This document shows positions 18,255 through 27,142 of a DNA stretch of 64,000 nucleotides, in pieces. The stretch covers positions 124,001 through 188,000 of the forward strand of contig NZ_SSNH01000006.1 in NCBI RefSeq assembly GCF_005877005.1. Direction: 5' to 3'. The stretch's first letter is position 1, and each line of letters begins with the position of its first letter. The notes beneath the pieces were generated by a model. The model did no database searches. It saw nothing but the letters and a program-made list of their open reading frames with translations, and had not been told where the DNA came from. A program made the position numbers and the translations under genes. This DNA comes from Sinomonas susongensis (GTDB lineage: Bacteria > Actinomycetota > Actinomycetes > Actinomycetales > Micrococcaceae).

Positions 18255-18902
18255 ATGAGTGAAGCGCACGGGAGCTCGGCGCCGAACGGCGGGCCGCACG
18301 ACGACGACGCATTCGTCGGGACCACCATCGACGGCGGGCGGTCCAACGGTCGCGCGGGCGAGGGCGCGGGTCACCATGACGAACAACCCGAGCGCCCCCG
18401 GCGTGCGAGCGTCCAGGAACTCGTCGACGAGCCCGCGAAGGTCATGCGGATCGGGACGATGATCCGGCAGCTGCTCGAAGAGGTGAAGGGGGCCCCGCTC
18501 GACGAAGCCGCCCGAACGCGCCTCGCCGAGATCCACGATCGCTCCATCCAGGAGCTCGAAAACGGCCTTGCCCCCGAGCTCGTCGATGAACTACACCGCA
18601 TCTCCCTGCCGTTCTCGGACGAGGCCGTGCCCTCGGAGTCCGAGCTCCGGGTCGCGCAGGCCCAGCTCGTCGGCTGGCTCGAGGGGCTCTTCCACGGGAT
18701 CCAGACGGCCATCGCCGCCCAGCAGGCAGCCCACCAGCTCGCCGCGGCGCAGGTCCAGCTCCGGCAGCTCCCGCCCGGCACCATGATCGCGCCCGGCGTC
18801 GTGATCGGAGAGAACGGCGAGCCGCAGCGCACCCCCGGCCCCATCGAGCCTGAGCGCCCGCGCACCGACCGCCCGGAACACGGCCCGGGCCAATACCTCT
18901 GA
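18255..18902 (+). CDS. bpa: Bacterial proteasome activator (Bpa/PafE)
   Basis: The 215-residue protein has a disordered acidic N-terminus (to about 55), a four-helix core beginning RASVQELVDEPAKVMRIGTMI, and the C-terminal GPGQYL. GQYL is the docking motif by which Bpa rings bind the 20S proteasome alpha-pockets and open the gate without ATP. Length and architecture fit actinobacterial Bpa. GAGAGG is 9 bases before the chosen ATG; an ATG three codons earlier is too close to it. The next gene follows after 8 bases, implying an operon. Core proteasome genes are not in the window. Confidence 0.93.
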   Translation: MSEAHGSSAPNGGPHDDDAFVGTTIDGGRSNGRAGEGAGHHDEQPERPRRASVQELVDEPAKVMRIGTMIRQLLEEVKGAPLDEAARTRLAEIHDRSIQELENGLAPELVDELHRISLPFSDEAVPSESELRVAQAQLVGWLEGLFHGIQTAIAAQQAAHQLAAAQVQLRQLPPGTMIAPGVVIGENGEPQRTPGPIEPERPRTDRPEHGPGQYL

Positions 18903-18910
18903 GCCCCCTG

Positions 18911-19351
18911 GTGGGAGTTCTCGGCAACGTTCTTCGCGGACGCCGCGACGATGCGGAGCTCGGCAAGGGCCTGTGGCGGCGCGCGCACGACCGCTTCCAG
19001 CGTGGGCTCGACCGGTACCACCAGGTTCTCGAGGGAGTCGAGGACGATGGGCTCTACGCGGAGCTCGTGGTCATCGCCGACGCGCTTTCCGACCTCCTCC
19101 CGCGCGTGCGCGCCGTGTGCGTGGCGTGCCAGCAGCGTTCACCGAGCGACGGTTTCGACGTGCCGGGCGACCTTGCTCCGGTCCACCGTGCTCTCTCCAA
19201 GGCCGGGAATGCCCTCGCGACGACCGCGGAAGCGGCCGCGATGCTGAGCCTCGCAGTAGGACCTGTGCCCGTCGGGGCCCTCTCCGTGCAGCGACGCGCG
19301 GCATCCGTGCTCGAGCAGGTAGAGCTCGCAGAGCAGTACGTCGCTGCCTGA
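18911..19351 (+). CDS. Conserved hypothetical helical protein downstream of bpa
   Basis: I do not recognise a named family for this 146-residue protein. It is predominantly helical, with the long amphipathic stretches ELGKGLWRRAHDRFQRGLDR and AELVVIADALSDLLPRVRAV, and it contains two near-adjacent cysteines (CVACQQ). No membrane segment or signal is present. The GTG start is only 8 bases after the Bpa stop, and the pairing suggests a role connected to proteasome-related quality control (inference). Confidence 0.75.
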   Translation: MGVLGNVLRGRRDDAELGKGLWRRAHDRFQRGLDRYHQVLEGVEDDGLYAELVVIADALSDLLPRVRAVCVACQQRSPSDGFDVPGDLAPVHRALSKAGNALATTAEAAAMLSLAVGPVPVGALSVQRRAASVLEQVELAEQYVAA

Positions 19352-19439
19352 AATATTCCCCCGTTCGCGATTCGCGAAGTCGCGTGGCAACTTCGGAAAC
19401 TCCACCCGCTACCGGTTGCGCCGATGGCAGGATGAGGAC

Positions 19440-20294
19440 ATGGCTTCTACCGATTCCCTGACATCCCCTGTGCTCACTTTCCACGACGGGAACCAGATCC
19501 CCCAGCTCGGCTACGGCGTCTGGCAGGTCGAGGACGCTGTCGCGGAGCGCGTGGTCGGCGAGGCGTTCGAGGCCGGCTACCGCCACATCGACACCGCCGC
19601 GATCTACGGCAACGAAGCGGGCGTGGGCCGCGCGATCGCCTCTTCCGGCCTGGCACGCGAAGACCTCTTCATCACCACCAAGCTCTGGAACGCGGACCAG
19701 GGCGCCGGCAAGGTCGGGCCGGCATTCGAGGCGTCGCTCGACAAGCTCGGCCTCGAGTACATCGACCTCTACCTCATCCACTGGCTCCAGCCGAAGCAGG
19801 GCAAGTACGTCGAGACGTGGCAGGAGCTCGTCAAGCTCCATGCGGAGGGCCGCGTCCGCTCGATCGGCGTCTCCAACTTCACGGTCGAGGCGATGCAGGA
19901 GATCGAGCGCGAGACGGGCGTCCTCCCGGTCATCAACCAGGTCGAGACCCACCCGTACTTCCCCCAGTCCGAGCTTCGTGCGTTCGAGTCCTCGAGCGGC
20001 ATCCTCCACGAGTCGTGGTCGCCGCTCGGCCAGGGCAAGGACCTCCTCGAGGATCCCGCCCTCAAGGCGATCGCCGACAAGCACGGCGCGACCGTCCCGC
20101 AGGTCGTCATCGCCTGGCACCTCGCACTCGGCAACGTCGTGATCCCGAAGTCGGTCACGAAGGAGCGCATCGCGCAGAACTGGGCCTCGCTCGGCGTGAG
20201 CCTCGACTCCGAGGACCTCGCAGCCATCGCGCAGCTCGACAAGGGCGCCGAGGGCCGCATCGGCCCCGACCCCGCAGTGAGCGACTTCGCCTGA
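19440..20294 (+). CDS. Aldo/keto reductase (2,5-diketo-D-gluconate reductase type)
   Basis: The 284-residue TIM-barrel oxidoreductase shows the AKR tetrad: Asp51 and Tyr56 in YRHIDTAAIYGNEAGVG, Lys81 in ITTKLW, and His114 in YLIHW. The AKR signature IGVSNF and the NADPH-binding IPKSVTKERI near the C-terminus are intact. It reduces aldehydes or ketones with NADPH; the AKR5 class often handles ketogluconates or methylglyoxal. I used MASTDSLT, 24 bases inside the longest reading, because GAGGAC precedes it. It is likely the last gene before a strong inverted repeat. Confidence 0.93.
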   Translation: MASTDSLTSPVLTFHDGNQIPQLGYGVWQVEDAVAERVVGEAFEAGYRHIDTAAIYGNEAGVGRAIASSGLAREDLFITTKLWNADQGAGKVGPAFEASLDKLGLEYIDLYLIHWLQPKQGKYVETWQELVKLHAEGRVRSIGVSNFTVEAMQEIERETGVLPVINQVETHPYFPQSELRAFESSSGILHESWSPLGQGKDLLEDPALKAIADKHGATVPQVVIAWHLALGNVVIPKSVTKERIAQNWASLGVSLDSEDLAAIAQLDKGAEGRIGPDPAVSDFA

Positions 20295-20324
20295 TCACAG
20301 GTCGGCTCTGATCCAGAACGTCCT

Positions 20325-20378
20325 CGTCCAGCCGTCGCCTCCCCCAAGTCTCATTCCTCGGGCGGCGGCGGCTGGACG
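20325..20378 (+). terminator. Terminator-like hairpin after the aldo/keto reductase gene
   Basis: CGTCCAGCCGTCGCC (20325-20339) pairs with GGCGGCGGCTGGACG (20364-20378) over 15 bases with one mismatch and a 24-base loop. No clear U-tract follows, so it may be an intrinsic terminator only in part. Confidence 0.5.
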
Positions 20379-20426
20379 CGCTTGGAGCGGAGTGTCCCGA
20401 GGCAGCTCGGGGCGTAGGCTGCTCGC

Positions 20427-20888
20427 ATGAGCGAGGAGCCCGACGTCGTCCTCTCGTGGGCCTCGACGCCCGCCATCCGGAAGACGATGCTCGGCAACCG
20501 CTCCCGCGATACCGCACCCGAGCTCCTCGTCCGTCGCGCCGTCCATGCAATGGGCCTCCGGTACCGCGTCGCGGCCCGCCCCGTGCGCGAACTTCGGCGC
20601 ACCGCCGACCTCGTCTTCACGCGAGCACGGGTCGCCGTGTTCATCGACGGCTGCTACTGGCACGGCTGCCCTGAGCACTACATCGAGCCCAAGCGGAACG
20701 TCGACTACTGGCGTCCCAAGATCGCACGCAACCGCGAACGAGACGCGGAGACGACGGCGGAGCTCACCGCGCGCGGGTGGCGAGTGCTCCGCTTCTGGAG
20801 CCACGAGGACCCTCTCGGTGTCGCTCTCGAGATCCGTCGTGCGGTGACGGAGACAGCGGAGGGGGAGCCGTCGGCGTCGTCCCCCTGA
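20427..20888 (+). CDS. vsr: Very short patch repair (Vsr) DNA mismatch endonuclease
   Basis: The 153-residue nuclease nicks 5' of T in T:G mismatches created by deamination of 5-methylcytosine. It matches the Vsr fold: SRDTAPELLVRRAVHAMGLRYR, catalytic Asp61 in RTADLVFTRARVAVFIDGC, and WHGCPEHY (His79, His84, Zn and catalytic residues). Length is usual. Vsr normally accompanies a Dcm-like cytosine methylase, but no methyltransferase is in the window. Orphan vsr genes are common in actinobacteria. It starts after an intergenic hairpin and has its own promoter region. Confidence 0.92.
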   Translation: MSEEPDVVLSWASTPAIRKTMLGNRSRDTAPELLVRRAVHAMGLRYRVAARPVRELRRTADLVFTRARVAVFIDGCYWHGCPEHYIEPKRNVDYWRPKIARNRERDAETTAELTARGWRVLRFWSHEDPLGVALEIRRAVTETAEGEPSASSP

Positions 20889-20953
20889 CGGGAGGCGCTG
20901 GTTAGAGGCGCCTAGGCCGGGTAGTGGGCTGGTACCTGACCGAGGAGGGTTCC

Positions 20954-21547
20954 GTGGACACCACTCAGATCGTGTGGCTCATCGTGGCGATCGTCGTGTT
21001 CATCGCGGTGATCGTCGTGGTGCTGACGATGACTCGTCGGCGCACCGCGCGCCGCAACGAGCAGATGAGGGATCGCGCGAGAAGCATGCGGGACGAGGCG
21101 GCTCAGCACGAGCTCGACGTCCGCGAGCGCGAGGCCCAAGGGCTGGAGGCGCGTGCCCGGGCCGAGAAGGCCCAGGTCGAGGCCGAACGCCTCCGCCGCG
21201 AGGCCGAAGAGAAGGCCGGCGCCGCGCGCGAGGGGCGTGAACACGTCGAAGAGCAGCGCCGGCGCGCCGACGAGCTCGACCCCGACGTCGAGGACCACGG
21301 CAGGAGGCGGAACCGGGACGACGGCACCGACGCCGACCGCTCGGAGCTCCGACGGGACCGCTCGGACCGGCGAGGGGCGGACGTCGCCGACGCCGGTGGG
21401 CAGGATCCGAACCTCGAGCCGACGTCGGACACCCGTCGGGCCGAGGGGAGCACCGGCTCCCACGTGCAGACCGAAGAGGACCAGAACCTGCAGGACGCGC
21501 AGCACCGAGAAGCGCAGTATCGAAACCGGAGCGAAGGAAGGTCATGA
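20954..21547 (+). CDS. Single-pass membrane protein with charged coiled coil
   Basis: The 197-residue protein has a short N-terminus, a strong transmembrane helix (IVWLIVAIVVFIAVIVVVL, residues about 6-24), then a long Arg/Glu-rich coiled coil (about 30-110) and a polar acidic tail. I know no enzymatic domain for this; such proteins anchor cytosolic coiled coils to the membrane in stress-associated actinobacterial loci. The GTG start is chosen because AGGAGGG is 5-7 bases upstream. Its stop overlaps the ATG of the DUF2795 gene, so the two are translated together. Confidence 0.82.
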   Translation: MDTTQIVWLIVAIVVFIAVIVVVLTMTRRRTARRNEQMRDRARSMRDEAAQHELDVREREAQGLEARARAEKAQVEAERLRREAEEKAGAAREGREHVEEQRRRADELDPDVEDHGRRRNRDDGTDADRSELRRDRSDRRGADVADAGGQDPNLEPTSDTRRAEGSTGSHVQTEEDQNLQDAQHREAQYRNRSEGRS

Positions 21548-21825
21548 CCGACACCGTCAACCCGATCCAGATCCAGAAGTTCCTCCAAGGGGTCGACTAC
21601 CCCGCGGACAAGCAGGCACTCGTCTCCGCCGCGAAGGACAACGGCGCCGACAGCAACGTCGTCCGCGCCGTCGAGGGCATCCCAGAGCGCACGTACGAAA
21701 GGCCCACTGAGGTGAGCGAGGCCATCGTGGAGGCCGGGCGCCACCCCGAGGGCGGCAGCATGGGCCACGGCGGGGCGCCCGCTGGTGATTCCGACGACGA
21801 CGCCGAGCGTTTCGACGCGGGGTGA
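21544..21825 (+). CDS. DUF2795 domain protein
   Basis: The 93-residue protein contains the DUF2795 core (IQIQKFLQGVDYPADKQALV, then NGADSNVVRAVEGIPERTYE), a small helix-turn-helix-like unit of unknown function common in actinobacteria and cyanobacteria. The C-terminus is Gly/Asp-rich and disordered. It is coupled by ATGA overlap to the preceding membrane coiled-coil gene. A DNA- or protein-binding role is only suggested by fold size. Confidence 0.88.
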   Translation: MTDTVNPIQIQKFLQGVDYPADKQALVSAAKDNGADSNVVRAVEGIPERTYERPTEVSEAIVEAGRHPEGGSMGHGGAPAGDSDDDAERFDAG

Positions 21826-21862
21826 GCCGTTGGGCTTGTCGCGAGCAAGTTGAGTAGTTGAG

Positions 21863-22987
21863 TCAGGCGACCCGGTAGCGCTCGGCGTCCGCAGTGCGGA
21901 GCTCGAGGCCGTTGCCGGGTCGTTCTGTGTCCGGGGTGATCGTCCCGCCCTTGGGGTCGAGCGTCCCCTCGAAGAGCATCTTCTCGAGCCGGACGTGGTC
22001 GTGGAACCACTCGAGGTGTCGCAGCCGCGGCGCCGCGGCTGCGACCGAGGCCGTGATCGCGGGTGCGCAGTGACCGGAGAAGCCGATTCCGTGGGCGTCC
22101 GCGACAGCCGCTGCACGCAGCCACCCCGTGATGCCCCCGCAACGGGTCACGTCGGCCTGAAGGCAGTCGACGGCGCCCGACGCGCACATGCGCTCGACGT
22201 CGGCGGGACGCGTGAGATACTCGCCGGCTGCGACATCCGCGGCAACGGACTCGCGCACGAACCGGAGCCCCGCGAGGTCCTCGCTCGAAACCGGCTCCTC
22301 GAACCAGGTGAACGCTGCCTCGCGCGCCGCCTGGGCAACGCGGACGGCCTGTTTCGCCGAATACGCGCCGTTAGCGTCGACGAACAGCTCGGCGTCCGGT
22401 CCAACGGCCTCGCGCGCGATGAGCATGCGTTCGATGTCGCGCGTCTCGTCCTCGCCACGGTCCTGGCCGATCTTGATCTTCGCGCGCGGGATGCCCTGCC
22501 CGAGGACCCAGCCCACGAGCTGTTCCGTGAGCCGTTCGTACGAATACGTTGTGAACCCGCCGCTCCCGTAGACGGGAACTTCGGAGCGGGCAGCCCCGAG
22601 GAACTGGTGAAGCGGCAGGCCCGCGAGCCGCGCTGCGAGGTCCCAGAGCGCGCAGTCGACGGCGGACGCCGCGTAGGAGCCCGCACCCGACTGCCCTGCA
22701 TTTCGGAGCGCGCGCGCCATCGCCTCGGCGCTCGCCCGGACGGAGAAGGCATCGGTCCCGCGGACGGCCGGTTCGAGCAGTTCGGACACCATGCCGACGA
22801 GGGCCTTTGGCCCATAGGTGTATCCGATTCCCGTCTCACCGGCCGCCTCGGCATGAACGACGACGATCGTGGTGGAGTCCCACGCGAACGTCCCGTCCCC
22901 TTCCGGCCCATCGGTGGGGACGGTGTAGGCGGACGCGCGGACCGCGGTGACCGGCGAGACCTCCCCGGGAGAGGCCGGCTCGCTCAC
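21863..22987 (-). CDS. Enolase-superfamily protein (mandelate racemase/muconate lactonizing type)
   Basis: The 374-residue protein has the N-terminal capping domain (to about 110) and the modified TIM barrel of the MR/MLE family. Candidate acid-base and metal ligands appear as IPRAKIKIGQD (KxK motif), LFVDANGAY (Asp), FEEPV (Glu), and AGEYLTRPAD (Glu). This arrangement favours acid sugar dehydration or racemisation. It is the last gene of a six-gene minus-strand run; its GTG overlaps the stop of the ThDP enzyme (GTGA). Given the neighbouring GMC and ThDP enzymes, a sugar-acid dehydratase is a reasonable inference. Confidence 0.85.
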   Translation of the reverse strand: MSEPASPGEVSPVTAVRASAYTVPTDGPEGDGTFAWDSTTIVVVHAEAAGETGIGYTYGPKALVGMVSELLEPAVRGTDAFSVRASAEAMARALRNAGQSGAGSYAASAVDCALWDLAARLAGLPLHQFLGAARSEVPVYGSGGFTTYSYERLTEQLVGWVLGQGIPRAKIKIGQDRGEDETRDIERMLIAREAVGPDAELFVDANGAYSAKQAVRVAQAAREAAFTWFEEPVSSEDLAGLRFVRESVAADVAAGEYLTRPADVERMCASGAVDCLQADVTRCGGITGWLRAAAVADAHGIGFSGHCAPAITASVAAAAPRLRHLEWFHDHVRLEKMLFEGTLDPKGGTITPDTERPGNGLELRTADAERYRVA

Positions 22988-24774
22988 TTCCGGTGCCCCG
23001 GGAGAAGTTCCTGCGCCTTGGTCTTGAGGCCTTCCTTGATGTAGCCCCACCGGTTCGGGTCGCCATGGATGACGCTCTTGGCGGCATTGACCGCCTGCTC
23101 GAAGGTCGCGTGCGGCGGGATGGGCGGGACGTTCGGATCGGTGCGGACGTCGAGCACCGTGGGCCGTGACGCCGTGAGGGCCTCGTCCCACGCGGGGCCG
23201 AGAGCATCGGGATTATCGACCGAGACGGCGCCGAGGCCCAGGCTCGCGGCGAAGCCTGCATAGTCGACCTCCGGGATCGACTGGGTCATGGAGACCGTCG
23301 GCGAGCCGCTGAAGGCACGCAGCTCCCACGTCACTTGGTTGAGGTCGTTGTTGTGGAGCACGACGACGACGAGCCGCGGATCTTCCCACTCCTCCCAGTA
23401 GCGCGAGATGGTGATGAGCTCGGCGAGGCCGTTCATCTGCATTGCGCCGTCCCCCTCGAAGGCGATGACGGGACGGCCCGGGTTCCCGAACTTGGCGCCG
23501 ATGGCGTAGGGGACGGCCGGTCCCATGGTCGCGAGGTTGCCGGAGAGGCTCCCACGGACGCCGGAGGGGAACCGGAGCTGCCGCGCGTACCAGTTGGCGG
23601 CGCTGCCGGAATCCGCGGCGACGATCGCGCTCGCGGGCAGGCGCTCGGAGAACTCCGAGAACACGCGGAGGGGGTTGACCGGGTCGGCCTCGACGAGGGC
23701 CTCGTCGTGCATGGTCTCCCACCACCTCGACACCTTCTCCTCGATGTCGTTCCGCCAGCCCCTGTCCTCCTTGCGCACGAGGAGCGGGATGAGGGCCCGA
23801 AGTGCGGCCCCGGCGTCGGCCACAATGTTGACCTCGTACGGGTACCGGAGGCCGACCATGGTCGGGTCGACGTCGATCTGCACGCCGCGCGCCTGGCCGG
23901 GCTCCGGGAAGTAGTTCGCGTACGGGAAGCTCGAACCGACTGTGAGGAGGGTGTCGCAGTCCCGCATGAGCTCGTAGCTCGGCCTCGTGCCGAGGAGCCC
24001 GATCGAGCCCGTCACGTAGGGGAGCGTGTCGGGCAGGGCGTCCTTGCCGAGGAGCGCCTTCGCGACCCCGGCGCCGAGGAGCTCGGCGACCTGCTGGACT
24101 TCGGCGGCCGCATGCCGTGCGCCCTGGCCGATGAGCATCGCGACCTTCTTGCCCTCGTTGAGCACGTCCGCGGCCCGCCGGATCGCGTCCATATTGGGCT
24201 GGACGTCGGGCCACTCGATGCCGAGGCTCGAGGGCACCATCTTCATGGCATGGGTTGGGGCCGAGTACTCGAGCTCCTGGACATCGGCCGGGATGATGAC
24301 GGCGGTCGGAGCTCGGCGTGCGCACGCCACCCGGATCGCCCGGTCGATGACGTTGGGAAGCTGCTCGGGGACGCTGGCGAGCTGGACGTAGTCGGACGCG
24401 ACGTCCTTGAAGAGCGTCGGCAGATCGACTTCCTGCTGGAATGATCCGCCGATGGACGTCCTAGCGGCCTGCCCGACGATCGCGACGACGGGCACGTGGT
24501 CGAGCTTGGCGTCGTAGAGGCCGTTGAGCAGATGGATCGCGCCGGGGCCGGAGGTCGCCATGCACACGCCCACTCTGCCGGTGAACTTCGCATAGCCGAC
24601 GGCTTCGAAGGCAGCCATCTCCTCGTGCCGCGCCTGGATCAATCGCGGGCCCTCGCCCTTGCCGAGCGCGGTCACGATGCCGTTGATGCCATCCCCGGGG
24701 TAGCCGAACACCGTCTCGACGTCCCACGCCCTCAGCCGCTCGAGCAGGAACTCGGCAACATTCTGTGCGGCCAT
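22984..24774 (-). CDS. ThDP-requiring enzyme, pyruvate oxidase-like
   Basis: The 596-residue protein is a third member of the POX/ALS superfamily in this window. It has a ThDP-Pyr domain with RHEEMAAFEAVGYAKFTG (Glu51/52), a nucleotide-fold central domain, and a PP domain with FEGDGAMQMNGLAELITISR. Closest by layout are actinobacterial pyruvate-oxidase-like proteins sometimes named thiamine pyrophosphate-requiring protein. It overlaps the enolase-superfamily gene by four bases and follows the GMC gene after 56 bases. Its substrate is probably a 2-oxo acid produced by the same operon (inference). Confidence 0.85.
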   Translation of the reverse strand: MAAQNVAEFLLERLRAWDVETVFGYPGDGINGIVTALGKGEGPRLIQARHEEMAAFEAVGYAKFTGRVGVCMATSGPGAIHLLNGLYDAKLDHVPVVAIVGQAARTSIGGSFQQEVDLPTLFKDVASDYVQLASVPEQLPNVIDRAIRVACARRAPTAVIIPADVQELEYSAPTHAMKMVPSSLGIEWPDVQPNMDAIRRAADVLNEGKKVAMLIGQGARHAAAEVQQVAELLGAGVAKALLGKDALPDTLPYVTGSIGLLGTRPSYELMRDCDTLLTVGSSFPYANYFPEPGQARGVQIDVDPTMVGLRYPYEVNIVADAGAALRALIPLLVRKEDRGWRNDIEEKVSRWWETMHDEALVEADPVNPLRVFSEFSERLPASAIVAADSGSAANWYARQLRFPSGVRGSLSGNLATMGPAVPYAIGAKFGNPGRPVIAFEGDGAMQMNGLAELITISRYWEEWEDPRLVVVVLHNNDLNQVTWELRAFSGSPTVSMTQSIPEVDYAGFAASLGLGAVSVDNPDALGPAWDEALTASRPTVLDVRTDPNVPPIPPHATFEQAVNAAKSVIHGDPNRWGYIKEGLKTKAQELLPGHRK

Positions 24775-24830
24775 CTCAGCCTTCCTTCGGATAGATGCGC
24801 GTCTTCACTCGTTCGGATGCGTCGGCGTTT

Positions 24831-26528
24831 TCACTCGCTCTGCTGCACGGACGCTTCAGTCGGGCGGCGGACGCCCTGCCGGGCCCCCGCGGCAAGCCTC
24901 GCCGCCGTCCTCGCGGCGAGGGCCATGATCGTCAGGGCCGGATTCGCACTGCCCTGAGTCGGCAGGACGCTCCCGTCGGTGAGGAACAGGTTCGGCACAG
25001 CGAAGGTGCGGCAGTCGGCGTCGACCACGCCATGCTCCTGGTCCGCGGCCATGCGGGCGCCGCCCACGAGGTGGGCGTAGCGCTCGATGGTCATGACCTC
25101 GGCAGCGCCCGCCGCGCGGAGGATCTGCTCCATGGTCTCCTGGGCGGCCTTCATGAGGCGCTTGTCGTTGCCACCACGGCTGTACGTCACGTGGGCGACG
25201 GGCATGCCTCGCCGGTCCTTCTCGGCGTCGAGCGTGACCCGATTTCCCGGCAGTGGCAGGAACTCGCACAGCGCGCCGAGGCACGCCCAGTGCACGTAAT
25301 CGGTCATGCGGCGGCGGAGCTCCCTGCCCCAATGCCCCTGCGCGGCGACGTGCTCGGCCCACGTTATGGGCAGCGGCGAGACGGTCTGGATCGAGAAGCC
25401 GCGCTTGTACGGCTTGGACGGATCCGTCTCGTAGAACTGCTCGCTGCTGACCTCGGGCGGAGGCGCCTTGTACATGCGGACCTCGTCCTCGAACCTCCCG
25501 CCCGTCTGGGGCGCCCCCTGAACCATGAGGTACCGGCCCACGAGGTCGAAGTCGTTGCACAGCCCCTCGGGAAAGCGGGGGGACGACGAGTTCAGCAGGA
25601 GCCGAGGCGTTTCGATCGAGTACGCGGCGACGGCGACGATCCGGGCCCGCTGGAAGCGTTCGACGCCGCCCTGAACGAAGTGCACCCCCCTCGCCAGCCC
25701 GGTGCGCGCGTCGACGTCGACGCGGATCGCGGTCGAATTGGCTCGGATCTCAGCGCCGTGCGCGATCGCGTCGGGGACGTGGGTGATGAGCGGTGACGCC
25801 TTCGCGTCGACCTTGCACCCCTGCAGGCAGAAGCCGCGGTAGATGCAGTGCCGACGGTGCCCGAACCGGCCGTTCGAGATGGCCACAGGCCCAACCCGGG
25901 CCTCGATCCCACAGTTCTCGGCGCCTCGGAGGAACACCTCGCCGTTGCCGCCCACGGGATGCGGGCTGTGCGGATAGCTGTGCGGCTCGCCCCACGGCCA
26001 GTCCTGGCCCGCGACAGGGAGCTCCTCCTCCATGTCCTCGTAGTAGGGCCGGAGGTCCTCGTAGTCCAGCGGCCAGTCGGCGCCCACGCCGTCGAGCGTC
26101 TCGGTCTGGAAATCGCTCGGGTGGAAACGCGGAGCGTAGCCGGCGAAGTGGACCATCGATCCGCCCACGCCCCGGCCCGAGTTGTTCGAGCCGAGGGGGA
26201 CCGGGTCCTCGCCGTCGATGACGCGGGGTTCGGTCCAGTAGAGGTGGTGCGATCCGGCCTCGTCGCTCACCCAGTCCCGCTCAGGCTCCCAGAACGGGCC
26301 GGCCTCGAGGACGACGATGGACCATCCTTGGCGCGCAAGGCGCTGCGCGAGGGTAGACCCGCCCGCCCCGCAGCCGACGATCACGAGGTCCACCTCGTCG
26401 TCGTCCGCGTAGCTCCGCATGCGCTCGGCAACGTCCGGGCTCGAGACAGGAAGCAGCCAAGCCGACTCATTGCGTGCCCTGACCGACCTGAGGGCATTGA
26501 CGGTCCCGAGTGGATTCTGCGACCTCAT
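24831..26528 (-). CDS. GMC-family FAD oxidoreductase (gluconate dehydrogenase-like large subunit)
   Basis: The 565-residue flavoprotein has the GMC ADP-binding loop DLVIVGCGAGGSTLAQRLARQ and FAD motif GVGGSMVHFAGYAPR. The C-terminal GMC domain ends HLVGGARMAADQ...QGSANPALTIMALAAR, with the active-site Asn. The partner upstream is a gluconate 2-dehydrogenase subunit 3-type protein overlapping by ATGA. Together they resemble periplasm-facing sugar or sugar-acid dehydrogenases, but no cytochrome subunit is adjacent, and no Tat signal is visible on the large subunit. Electron acceptor unknown. Confidence 0.88.
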   Translation of the reverse strand: MRSQNPLGTVNALRSVRARNESAWLLPVSSPDVAERMRSYADDDEVDLVIVGCGAGGSTLAQRLARQGWSIVVLEAGPFWEPERDWVSDEAGSHHLYWTEPRVIDGEDPVPLGSNNSGRGVGGSMVHFAGYAPRFHPSDFQTETLDGVGADWPLDYEDLRPYYEDMEEELPVAGQDWPWGEPHSYPHSPHPVGGNGEVFLRGAENCGIEARVGPVAISNGRFGHRRHCIYRGFCLQGCKVDAKASPLITHVPDAIAHGAEIRANSTAIRVDVDARTGLARGVHFVQGGVERFQRARIVAVAAYSIETPRLLLNSSSPRFPEGLCNDFDLVGRYLMVQGAPQTGGRFEDEVRMYKAPPPEVSSEQFYETDPSKPYKRGFSIQTVSPLPITWAEHVAAQGHWGRELRRRMTDYVHWACLGALCEFLPLPGNRVTLDAEKDRRGMPVAHVTYSRGGNDKRLMKAAQETMEQILRAAGAAEVMTIERYAHLVGGARMAADQEHGVVDADCRTFAVPNLFLTDGSVLPTQGSANPALTIMALAARTAARLAAGARQGVRRPTEASVQQSE

Positions 26529-27142
26529 GCCTGCTCACCGGGACGTGCGTCCCGCACCTCGAAGTGCTCGCGGCGGCCGACGCCTAGGTTGGAGTACCCG
26601 CGGGGATATGCGGGCCCGGGGAAGCCGATCTCGTCCCAGGCCCAGGGGTGGGCGTAGAACGCCGTGCACGCGTAGCGGAGCCAGAGGTTCCAGACGTGGC
26701 CCGCCGGCATGCCGTGCCATTGCCCCTCGAGGCCATGGACCGCCTCGAGCACGGCCTCCTGCTGAGCCGGCGTCGCTTTCGCGAACCCGACCCCGTAGCG
26801 TTCACGTGAGTCCTCGTCGATGTATCGGACGGAGCGTCGCCACACCTCGCCGTCCTCAGGCAGGTCCGCGTACCGCCAGCCGTCCGTCTCCCCGGCGGCC
26901 AAGCGCGCGTCGACGACGTTCACGAGCGGAACCCGCGGCTCGCCCTCCTGCCCCACGAGCTGGTCCAGCATCGCCGAGGCGATTCCCTCCTCTTCCGCGT
27001 TGAAGAAGCACACGTCCGGCGGCCGCCCCACGCGCGAGAGGATGAGGGACGACGTCGCCTCGTCCCAATGGTCCCTCTGCTCAAGCGAACGCTGCCCCGG
27101 GAAGCGGCCGCCGCCGTCGTGCTCCGGTAGTGGGAGGGTCAC
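26525..27142 (-). CDS. Gluconate 2-dehydrogenase subunit 3 family protein
   Basis: The 205-residue protein shows the subunit-3 pattern: FNAEEEGIASAMLDQLVGQE near residue 50 and a C-terminal YACTAFYAHPWAWDEIGFPG...RGY. In known complexes this small subunit binds and stabilises the GMC flavoprotein and may carry the export signal; none is apparent here. A longer in-frame reading upstream lies inside the previous gene. I chose GTG at VTLPLPEHDGG because GGAGGGA sits 4-5 bases before it and the codon overlaps the upstream stop (GTGA). Confidence 0.88.
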   Translation of the reverse strand: MTLPLPEHDGGGRFPGQRSLEQRDHWDEATSSLILSRVGRPPDVCFFNAEEEGIASAMLDQLVGQEGEPRVPLVNVVDARLAAGETDGWRYADLPEDGEVWRRSVRYIDEDSRERYGVGFAKATPAQQEAVLEAVHGLEGQWHGMPAGHVWNLWLRYACTAFYAHPWAWDEIGFPGPAYPRGYSNLGVGRREHFEVRDARPGEQA

